In this document: positions 35,772 to 42,560 of the stretch, piece by piece | How the letters are laid out: each line of letters starts with the position of its first letter | Position numbering within the stretch: the stretch's first letter is position 1 | From: Saccharopolyspora shandongensis | Lineage (GTDB): Bacteria > Actinomycetota > Actinomycetes > Mycobacteriales > Pseudonocardiaceae | Direction: 5' to 3' | Assembly (NCBI RefSeq): GCF_900106995.1 | Contig: NZ_FNOK01000058.1 | Span: 1-64,000, forward strand | DNA length: 64,000 bases | Made by a program: the position numbers and the translations under genes | Notes under the pieces: model-generated | Seen by the model: the letters and a program-made list of their open reading frames with translations, nothing else | What the model was told of the DNA's origin: nothing | The model's database searches: none

Positions 35772-36608
35772 GTGGAGGCGAGCTTGCTGGACGATGTGGT
35801 GGCGGTGCTGGCCTGTCCGCACTGCGGTGCGGACCTGGACCGAGCCGGGAACAGCCTGCGTTGCGCGGCGAACCACGTGTTCGACATCGCGCGCCAGGGC
35901 TACGTGAGCCTGCTGCCGGGCGGCACGAAGGTCGTCGGTGACACGGCGGCGATGGTCGCGGCGCGAGCGGAGTTCCTCGATTCGGGCCACTACGCCCCGA
36001 TCGCCGACGCGGTGGCATCGGCGGTGGCCCCGCTCGAAGGCTGCGTCGTGGACATCGGCGCGGGTACGGGCTACTACCTCGCCCGGGCCCTGGCGGATTC
36101 AGACCGCGTCGGGGTCGCGCTGGACGTCTCCAAGTACGCCTGCCGCCGCGCGGCGAAGGCCCACCCGCGCATGGGCGCTGCGGTGGCCGATGCGTGGCAG
36201 ATGCTGCCGCTGCGCACCGGCGCGGCGTCGGCGGTGCTGAACGTCTTCGCGCCGCGCAACGCGGCGGAGATGCACCGCGTGCTGCGCCCCGGCGGCCAGC
36301 TGGTCGTGGTCGTACCGAACCCGGGCCACCTCGGCGACCTGGTGTCGGAGCTCGGCCTGCTCAACGTGGACGAGCGCAAGCAAGAACGGCTCACTGAACA
36401 ACTGGCCGACCACTTCGACCTGGTCTCGCAGGAGACCCGCGAGTTCCGCCTGTCCCTGAGCCCGGAAGAAGCGGAGTCGGTGGTGGCGATGGGCCCGAGC
36501 GCCTGGCACGCCGACCCCGAAGACCTCCGCGCTCGCATCGCCGACTTGCCGACGCCGCTCGCCCCGGCCGCATCCGTCACGGTCGCCCGCTACGCGCGCC
36601 GAGGCTGA
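35772..36608 (+). CDS. RlmA-type 23S rRNA (guanine-N1) methyltransferase
   Basis: This 278-residue protein has the RlmA layout: an N-terminal zinc site CPHCGADL...RCAANHVFDIARQGYVSLL (residues 15-50) and a SAM-binding Rossmann domain with VVDIGAGTGYY near 92, GVALDVSKYACRRAAK and NVFAPRNAAEMHRVLRPGG. Family members methylate G745 or G748 of 23S rRNA; in the RlmA(II)/TlrB group the G748 mark contributes to tylosin resistance. Actinomycetes mostly carry the G748 type, so that is likelier here, by inference. The GTG at 35772 is used. It is divergent from the lipase maturation factor gene, 52 bp apart. Confidence 0.85.
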   Translation: MEASLLDDVVAVLACPHCGADLDRAGNSLRCAANHVFDIARQGYVSLLPGGTKVVGDTAAMVAARAEFLDSGHYAPIADAVASAVAPLEGCVVDIGAGTGYYLARALADSDRVGVALDVSKYACRRAAKAHPRMGAAVADAWQMLPLRTGAASAVLNVFAPRNAAEMHRVLRPGGQLVVVVPNPGHLGDLVSELGLLNVDERKQERLTEQLADHFDLVSQETREFRLSLSPEEAESVVAMGPSAWHADPEDLRARIADLPTPLAPAASVTVARYARRG

Positions 36609-36757
36609 GCCCCGGCGCCGTTCAGCGGTCGAATCGGTTTGACTTGACGCCGCTGAGAAACCCGTCCCCGACTTTCAACGGACGGCGGGAATCGTCCGAT
36701 CGGGGTAACTGATCGGAAGCAGCCGTGGAGGGTTGATCAATACGACATTCTCGGATC

Positions 36758-37720
36758 ATGGTTGATGTTCCGAGTGCTCCTGATCCGTTGCCGGTAGCCG
36801 ATGCGGCGATTGTGAATCCGGATGATGCTGCCGCGACCGAGCGAAGTTCGAGGCGTCGCTGGATGCTGGGCATAGTCCTGACGACCGTCCTGAACCTCGC
36901 GGCTACGGCGACCACCATCGGTGGGTTGTGGCTGCAAGGGCGCAGCGTCGATCTGGAATACTCCAAAGCAGTCCAAGAACAGATGGCCGCTGCGCAAGAG
37001 AAAATAAGCAGTCCGGAGGTCGGCGATCAGGTAGCCGGTTTCGGGTTGTTGAGCGATGTCATGCGAAGCTCGCCGGAAAGACAAGGTTATGTCCTCGCGA
37101 GCGCTGAAACATACCTCCTGGGCCAGAAGGCCGTTGCCGAGAAGATTCCGGGCCTCACGGGCAGGCTCGACTTGTACGTGGCGAACCCGGGCGCACAGGC
37201 CGCGGTGGACTTGATCAGGTCCCGCAACATCGCACAGGACCCGGGTGGGCCTGGTCAACGCGCCTTCAACCTCACCGGCATGAAAGTTGGCGCGGTGCGG
37301 TTCAACGACGTGGTAATGCGAAGGACCAGGGGCTCGGGTTGTCATGGTAGCTGGACCCTTTGGGACAAGGCTGACCTTAAGGACAGCGAATTCCGGGAGT
37401 GCGATTTCGAAGCGGCGCGGTTTGTCGGCGCCAAGCTGCAAGACGTCAATTTTACGGGGGCATTTCTAAACGACGCAGATTTCACCGATGCTGACCTGAC
37501 CAAAGCCGATTTCAGCCGCGCGGTGTTCAATTCCAGGACGAAATTTCAGAGGGCGGATCTCAGTGGAGCCATGTTCACAGGTAAACTGGGGACGACGAAT
37601 TTCGCCGGAGTGAAGTCCATTGCTGGTGCGGACTTCTCGCAGGCGAAAGAGGTTGAGCGGGCCCAAAACCTGCGAAATGCACCAGGGCATGAATACGCGC
37701 GCTGGCCCGAGTCGCCGTGA
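36758..37720 (+). CDS. Membrane-anchored pentapeptide-repeat protein
   Basis: This 320-residue protein has one or two N-terminal hydrophobic helices (RRWMLGIVLTTVLNLAATAT and on to GGLWL, about residues 33-58), a helical middle and a pentapeptide-repeat segment at about 200-300, such as ADFTDADLTKADFSRAVFNS. The repeats fold into a right-handed beta helix, usually for protein binding; gyrase-protecting Qnr proteins use the same fold, but this one is too short and membrane-tied to claim that. Codon use is less GC-rich than that of its neighbours, a sign of transfer. The ATG at 36758 has no Shine-Dalgarno, so it may be leaderless. Confidence 0.8.
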   Translation: MVDVPSAPDPLPVADAAIVNPDDAAATERSSRRRWMLGIVLTTVLNLAATATTIGGLWLQGRSVDLEYSKAVQEQMAAAQEKISSPEVGDQVAGFGLLSDVMRSSPERQGYVLASAETYLLGQKAVAEKIPGLTGRLDLYVANPGAQAAVDLIRSRNIAQDPGGPGQRAFNLTGMKVGAVRFNDVVMRRTRGSGCHGSWTLWDKADLKDSEFRECDFEAARFVGAKLQDVNFTGAFLNDADFTDADLTKADFSRAVFNSRTKFQRADLSGAMFTGKLGTTNFAGVKSIAGADFSQAKEVERAQNLRNAPGHEYARWPESP

Positions 37721-37752
37721 TCAAGCCTGCCCGCATGCACTCTGGTCGGAGC

Positions 37753-37793
37753 TGCCCTTCGCCCACCGTCGAACGCGCAGTGGGCGAAGGGCA
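37753..37793. terminator. Bidirectional terminator
   Basis: A perfect 14-bp stem (TGCCCTTCGCCCAC) with a 13-nt loop lies between the converging pentapeptide-repeat and aldehyde dehydrogenase genes and can serve both. Confidence 0.7.
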
Positions 37794-37821
37794 CGAATCC
37801 GTCCGGTGTGGACTCCGAGTC

Positions 37822-39291
37822 TTACTTGGGTTCGTGGGTGGTTTGGGGGATGCCCCACGGGTTTTCGTCGCGCAGGGCTTCCGGGAGGAGGTCCTGCGGG
37901 ACGTTCTGGTACGTCACCGGGCGCAGGAAGCGGTCGATCGACGCCGTTCCCACCGAGGTGAAGCGGGCGTCCGTCGTCGCCGGGTACGGGCCGCCGTGCT
38001 GCATCGCCGGCGACACCGCCACACCCGTCGGCCAGCCGTTGAACAGCACCCGGCCCGCGCGCTCGCGCAGGCGGCTCACCAGGGTCGCCGCGAACTCCGT
38101 GTCGCCGGACTCGGCGTGCAGCGTCGCCGTGAGGTTGCCCTCGAACGCCTCGGCCGCGCGCCGCGCGTCGTCTTCCGAGGCGTAGGTGACCACAATGGAC
38201 AGCGGTCCGAAAACTTCTTCGAGCAGAGCCTCGCGATTCGTCAGCAGCGTCTCGACGTCGGTGGCCAGCAGCGTCGGCACCGCGCCGTCGTCCACGCCGC
38301 CTTCCGCCAGCACCTGCACGCCCGGAACCTCGGTGACGGCGGCCCGCCGCCCGCAGTAGCCCTCGTGCAGCCGCTCGTTGAGCAGCTTGTGCGCCGCGAC
38401 GGCCTTCGACTCCGCCGCCAGCACCTCGTCCAGGCCGTGGTCGGCGGGCAGGAACAGCAGTCCCGGCTTGGTGCACAGCTGCCCGGCGTTGCCCGAGTAC
38501 GACGTCACGTAGCCCTTGGCGATCTCCTCGCCGCGGGCGCGCACCGCGCCGGGCGTGACGAATACCGGGTTCAGGCTGCCGAGCTCGCCGAAGAACGGGA
38601 TCGGCGTGGGCCGCGAGTTGGCGATGTCGAACAGCGCCCGCCCCGCCGGGACCGAGCCGGTGAACGCGGCGGCCTTGATCCGCGGGTCCTGCAGCGCCGC
38701 GGTGCCGACCTCGAAGCCCAGCACGACGGCGAACGCACCATCCGGCGCCCCGGCGGACTGCAAGGCCTCGACGATGATCTCGCCGGTGCGCACGGACAAC
38801 TGCGGATGCCCGGGGTGGCCCTTGAGCACCACCGGGCAGCCCGCCGCGAGCGCCGACGCCGTGTCGCCGCCTGCGACGGAGAACGCGAACGGGAAGTTGC
38901 TCGCCGCGAACACCAGGACCGGGCCGACGGGCTGCAGGATCCGGCGCAGATCCGGCTTGGCGCCCAACGGGAATCCGGCGTCCGCGCGGTCCAGGGTGGC
39001 CTGCAGGTAGCGGCCTTCGTCCAGGACCTCGGCGAACAGCCGCAGCTGGAACGTGGTGCGCTTGAGCTCTCCCGTCAACCGTCCCTCGGACAGGTTGGAC
39101 TCGGTCATCGCCAGCGGCACCAGCTCGCCGGCTGCGGCGTCGAGCGCGTCCGCGACGGCGCGGAGCTGCCGGGCGCGGGTAGCGGGCGGCAGCGCGCCGA
39201 AGGCCTCAGCGGCGTCAGCGGCTCGCTGCAGGACGGTGTCGAGTTCGGCTCGGGTGGTGTCCGGGATCTCGGTCGCGGTCAACGTGCCCAT
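37822..39291 (-). CDS. Alpha-ketoglutarate semialdehyde dehydrogenase-type enzyme
   Basis: This 489-residue aldehyde dehydrogenase follows the NADP+-linked 2,5-dioxovalerate/ketoglutarate-semialdehyde dehydrogenase pattern. Visible are VFAASNFPFAFSVAGGDTAS near 127, GCPVVLKGHPGHP, AFTGSVPAGRALFDIA, FGELGSLNPVFVTPGA with the catalytic Glu, GQLCTKPGLLFLP with the catalytic Cys, and the family's end DENPWGIP. Such enzymes oxidise ketoglutarate semialdehyde from sugar-acid or hydroxyproline breakdown. No such pathway genes are nearby, so the substrate remains inferred. The ATG at 39289-39291 is preceded closely by AAAGG. It is transcribed alone. Confidence 0.88.
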   Translation of the reverse strand: MGTLTATEIPDTTRAELDTVLQRAADAAEAFGALPPATRARQLRAVADALDAAAGELVPLAMTESNLSEGRLTGELKRTTFQLRLFAEVLDEGRYLQATLDRADAGFPLGAKPDLRRILQPVGPVLVFAASNFPFAFSVAGGDTASALAAGCPVVLKGHPGHPQLSVRTGEIIVEALQSAGAPDGAFAVVLGFEVGTAALQDPRIKAAAFTGSVPAGRALFDIANSRPTPIPFFGELGSLNPVFVTPGAVRARGEEIAKGYVTSYSGNAGQLCTKPGLLFLPADHGLDEVLAAESKAVAAHKLLNERLHEGYCGRRAAVTEVPGVQVLAEGGVDDGAVPTLLATDVETLLTNREALLEEVFGPLSIVVTYASEDDARRAAEAFEGNLTATLHAESGDTEFAATLVSRLRERAGRVLFNGWPTGVAVSPAMQHGGPYPATTDARFTSVGTASIDRFLRPVTYQNVPQDLLPEALRDENPWGIPQTTHEPK

Positions 39292-39515
39292 CCTTTGCGC
39301 GTTGCGGGTGCGGTCCCCCACACCGTAATACGCCTGGCTAACGACCCGCCGCACGCTGTTCGAAATCACGCACCGGGTGGAATGCGTGGGGGCACCTTGG
39401 CTGGTACGCAGGTGGATACGAAGCGGGTTTCGTGGCTCCGATTCAGGGCCCGATCGGCAACGGGGACACCCCGTTGGTTCGCGTGACCACGCCGTAGCGT
39501 AGGGAGGCTGCGATC

Positions 39516-39812
39516 ATGGAGGTCGGCCCCGTCGATGAGCGGGACGTGACGATCGAGGATGACCGCCCTGTTTTCCGGGTGTACATGTGGTCGCAGCCCT
39601 TTCCCAACGTCCACGTTCCCGCGGAACGGGTTGGGTGGTGGAACTACGCCTACGAGCTTAAAGAGTGCGACGTGCACCAAGCGATTGCGTGGGCACAGGA
39701 CAACCTTGTCGAAGGCGGCCGGTACACGTTGTACGTGTGTTACCGGCGGGAGGACGGCCGCCTGGCGGCAGTCCGGATCGCAGGCACGGAGCCGACACGG
39801 ATCGACTCGTAG
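39516..39812 (+). CDS. Small hypothetical protein
   Basis: This is a 98-residue soluble protein with a strong ribosome binding site (GGGAGG, 8 bp before the ATG at 39516). It is rich in aromatic residues (FRVYMWSQPFPNVHVPAERV, WWNYAYEL, YTLYVCYRRED) and probably forms a small alpha/beta domain. There is no signal peptide, membrane segment or metal motif, and I do not recognise a family. It stands alone between the dehydrogenase gene and a stretch of hairpins. Short actinomycete proteins of this general make-up are often linked to secondary regulation, but I see nothing that shows it. Confidence 0.7.
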   Translation: MEVGPVDERDVTIEDDRPVFRVYMWSQPFPNVHVPAERVGWWNYAYELKECDVHQAIAWAQDNLVEGGRYTLYVCYRREDGRLAAVRIAGTEPTRIDS

Positions 39813-39932
39813 CGTCCTGTCAGCCGGGAATCCGTTGCAGATCTGCGGAGCACGCTGGTGTTGGCCGAGGAGACCGTACGCCGATACGAGTTGTCATGAG
39901 CACAGCGCACGGGCGAACCTGGCCCAGGAACA

Positions 39933-40000
39933 GGCCCGGTGATGATCTTGTGTAGCGCTACGGGCAGCAGACGCCCGATCAAGATCGCCTACACCGGGCC
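39933..40000. repeat. 68-nt folded element with nested inverted repeats
   Basis: GGCCCGGTG (39933-39941) pairs with 39992-40000, and GATCTTG (39944-39950) pairs with 39980-39986, separated by small internal loops. Inside are the palindrome GTAGCGCTAC (39952-39961) and a CGGGC/GCCCG hairpin (39961-39965 with 39973-39977). No coding frame crosses it sensibly. It could be a transposon end pair or scar, an RNA element, or an extrachromosomal-element site. I do not recognise it. Confidence 0.55.
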
Positions 40001-40013
40001 TGAACTGGGAGAA

Positions 40014-40045
40014 CACTTGCTGTCCGACTTATCGGCCAGCAAGTG
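40014..40045 (-). terminator. Hairpin downstream of fprA
   Basis: CACTTGCTG (40014-40022) and CAGCAAGTG (40037-40045) form a 9-bp stem with a 14-nt loop, 17 bp past the fprA stop. It is likely the fprA terminator. Confidence 0.5.
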
Positions 40046-40062
40046 CCCTTCACCGGCAAAGA

Positions 40063-41412
40063 TCACTCGGCGCGGGAGATCTGCACCATCTCCTCGCGCG
40101 GCACGACCTTGACGCGCTCGCGGCCCTGGGCCTCGCCCAGCGCCTTCTCGTGCGCGTCCAGGCGGCCCCAGCCCTCCCACGTCGTGTACTCCACGCCGCG
40201 CTCTTCGAGCAGCCGCAGGATGCTGTCGTTCGCCGGCTCCTCCGCCTGCGGCATCGTCGGCAGGTCGGCGAGCAGGTTGTTGATCGTCTCCAGCGCGTCG
40301 CCCTTGGTGTGGCCGATCAGGCCCACCGGTCCGCGCTTGATCCAGCCGGTCGCGTAGACGCCCGGGATGTGCTCGCCGTCCAGGTCCAGCACCCGGCCGC
40401 CGTCGTTGGGCACCGTGCCGGTGCCGTGGTCGAACGGGATGTCCGGCAGCGGCGAGCTCAGGTAGCCGACCGCGCGGTAGACCTGCTGCACCGGGTAGGT
40501 CTCGTACTCGCCGGTGCCGCGCACGTTGCCGTCGCCGGTGAGCTCCATGACCTCGACCTTGAAGCCCTCGACCCGGTCGGTGCCCTGCACCTCGACCGGC
40601 GACCGCAGGAAGTGCAGGTGCAGCCGCCGCGCGGTGTCGTGCTTCGGGTCCCGCAGCGCCCAGTCCTGCAGCGTCTTGACGATCGTCTTCACCTGGTTGT
40701 TGGTGCGGATCGCCGCCTCGCTGGCCTCGTCGAGCTCGAAGCCCTCCGGGTGCACGATGACCTCCACGTCGGCCTGGTGGTCGAGCTCGCGCAGTTCCAG
40801 CGGGGTGAACTTGGCCTGCGCCGGGCCGCGCCGGGCGAACAGGTGCACGTCGGTGACCCGGGAGTCCTTCAGGCCCGCGTGCACGTTGGCCGGGATCTCG
40901 GTGCTCAGCAGGTCGTCGGCCTGCTTCGCCAGCACCCGGGCCACGTCCAGCGCGACGTTGCCGGCGCCGATCACGGCGACCTTCTCGCCGTCCAGCGTCC
41001 AGTCGCGCGGGGCCTCCGGGTAGCCGTCGTACCAGTAGACGAAGTCGGCCGCGCCGTAGCTGTGCGGCAGGTCGATGCCCGGGATGCCCAGCGCCCGGTC
41101 CTTGTCCGCGCCGGTGGCGAAGATGATCGCGTCGTAGTGGTGACGCAGGTCGTCCAGCTTGACGTCCACGCCGTAGTCGACGTGCCCGACGAACCGGATC
41201 TCCGGCTTCTCCAGCACCCGGTGCAGGGCGCTGACGATGCCCTTGATGCGCGGGTGGTCGGGGGCCACGCCGTAGCGGATCAGCCCGTAGGGCGCGGGCA
41301 TCCGGTCCAGCAGGTCGATCTCGACCGGCGTCTCGGACTTGGTCAGGATGTCGGCGGCGTACACGCCGGCCGGCCCGGCCCCGACGATCGCTACCCGCAG
41401 TGGGCGAGTCAT
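40063..41412 (-). CDS. fprA: Ferredoxin--NADP+ reductase, adrenodoxin reductase type
   Basis: This 449-residue flavoenzyme transfers electrons between NADPH and ferredoxins, feeding cytochromes P450, desaturases and other oxygenases. The FAD motif VAIVGAGPAGVYAAD is at residues 7-21 and the NADP motif KVAVIGAGNVALDVARVLA near 147-165, followed by the conserved ARRGPAQAKFT. The C-terminal VYATGWIKRGPVGLIGHTK is typical of FprA. The ATG at 41410-41412 has GGAGGAG seven bases upstream. It is divergent from the DUF574 gene. An iron-box-like sequence lies 112 bp upstream. Confidence 0.95.
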   Translation of the reverse strand: MTRPLRVAIVGAGPAGVYAADILTKSETPVEIDLLDRMPAPYGLIRYGVAPDHPRIKGIVSALHRVLEKPEIRFVGHVDYGVDVKLDDLRHHYDAIIFATGADKDRALGIPGIDLPHSYGAADFVYWYDGYPEAPRDWTLDGEKVAVIGAGNVALDVARVLAKQADDLLSTEIPANVHAGLKDSRVTDVHLFARRGPAQAKFTPLELRELDHQADVEVIVHPEGFELDEASEAAIRTNNQVKTIVKTLQDWALRDPKHDTARRLHLHFLRSPVEVQGTDRVEGFKVEVMELTGDGNVRGTGEYETYPVQQVYRAVGYLSSPLPDIPFDHGTGTVPNDGGRVLDLDGEHIPGVYATGWIKRGPVGLIGHTKGDALETINNLLADLPTMPQAEEPANDSILRLLEERGVEYTTWEGWGRLDAHEKALGEAQGRERVKVVPREEMVQISRAE

Positions 41413-41523
41413 TCAATCTCCTCCTACGCCCGATCCGGGCCGAACGGGGATCGGCCCGGATGGCGGCGCTTGCTTGCTGGCCCACGACGGGGCCCGGTGG
41501 CCGTCCACCAAGACCCCACTAGC

Positions 41524-41542
41524 TTAGGTATCCCTTACCCCA
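41524..41542. promoter_or_regulatory. Weak DtxR/IdeR-like iron box upstream of fprA
   Basis: The 19 bp starting TTAGGTATCCCTTACCCCA match the IdeR/DmdR consensus (TTAGGTTAGSCTAACCTAA) at 13 positions, with the left half complete. It lies between the divergent fprA and DUF574 genes. Real iron boxes usually match better, so this is a hint only. Otherwise 41413-41756 holds no gene. Confidence 0.25.
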
Positions 41543-41756
41543 GATCCCGCGATGCGGACGGTGACAATGGTCATACCGCTTCCACGGGCCCGGCGGTGGC
41601 GACTCTGAGTGCGTGACTAGACGCCCTGGGTGACAGTAAGATCGCCGCGTTGATCAACGCTCCGGTCGCGGCGACGTCGAACTCGAACGTTCCAGATGGT
41701 CCCGATCACGGCCGTGCCTCGGGGCGCCGGAAGGCCGAGCTCTGGAGGTCCCGCGG

Positions 41757-42560
41757 ATGCGGCCGGACTGGATACCCGAAGGCGTCGACCTGGAGAGGCC
41801 CAGCGCAGCCAGGTGCTACGACTTCTACTTAGGCGGGGCGCACAACTTCGCCGTCGACCGCGAGCTCGGCCGCAAGGTGATGGAGGTCGTGCCGAACGTG
41901 CAGGAGGTCGCGGTGAACAACCGCGCGTTCCTGCGCCGCGCGGTCCGGTACTGCCTGGACCAGGGCGTGCGGCAGTTCCTGGACATCGGCTCCGGCATCC
42001 CCACCGCGGGCAACGTGCACGAGATCGCCCAGGCCGTCGACCCCGGCACCCGCGTGGTCTACGTCGACAACGAGCCGGTCGCCGTCGCGCACAGCCGGTC
42101 GATCCTCGGCGACAACGAGCACGCCACGATCGTGCAAGCCGACCTGGTCGACGTCGAGGACGTCCTGGACGCGCCGGAAACCCGGCGGCTGCTCGACTTC
42201 TCGCAGCCCATCGCGGTGATGATGGTCGCGCTAGTGCACTTCGTCCCGGACGACAGCAAGCCCCGGGAGGTCATCCGCCACTACTACGACCGGTTGCCGG
42301 CCGGCAGCTACCTCGGCTTCTCCCACGTCACCGGCGATCACTACCCGGAAGGCGTCCAGGGTCTGGTCGAGCTGTACAAGAGCAGCACCAATCCCGTCAC
42401 CCTGCGCACCCGCGACGAGGTGGCCGGGATGCTCGACGACTTCGAGATCGTCGAGCCGGGCGTGGTCTACGTGCCCGACTGGCGCCCCGACACCGAGGAC
42501 GACGTGTGGGAGAACCCGGAGCGGTCGATCGTCTACGGCGCCGTGGGGCGCAAGGTGTGA
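41757..42560 (+). CDS. DUF574 S-adenosyl-methyltransferase-like protein
   Basis: This 267-residue protein belongs to the actinomycete-specific DUF574 family, a SAM-dependent methyltransferase fold. The start WIPEGVDLERPSAARCYDFY and then LGGAHNFAVDRELG is the family hallmark. The SAM site is FLDIGSGIPTAGNVHEIA near 74-91, with VVYVDNEPVAVAHSR next. Family members are abundant in Streptomyces and relatives, and their substrate is unknown. The ATG has GGAGG about 8 bp upstream. The next gene, a GGDEF-EAL protein, starts inside its stop codon, so the pair is translationally coupled. Confidence 0.9.
   Translation: MRPDWIPEGVDLERPSAARCYDFYLGGAHNFAVDRELGRKVMEVVPNVQEVAVNNRAFLRRAVRYCLDQGVRQFLDIGSGIPTAGNVHEIAQAVDPGTRVVYVDNEPVAVAHSRSILGDNEHATIVQADLVDVEDVLDAPETRRLLDFSQPIAVMMVALVHFVPDDSKPREVIRHYYDRLPAGSYLGFSHVTGDHYPEGVQGLVELYKSSTNPVTLRTRDEVAGMLDDFEIVEPGVVYVPDWRPDTEDDVWENPERSIVYGAVGRKV

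Noticed and set aside
36758..37720. Qnr-type gyrase-protection protein
   Set aside because: The pentapeptide part is short and the protein has an N-terminal membrane anchor, unlike soluble Qnr/MfpA proteins.
39933..40000. Integron attC site
   Set aside because: There is no integrase or cassette array and the core GTTRRRY sequences are missing.
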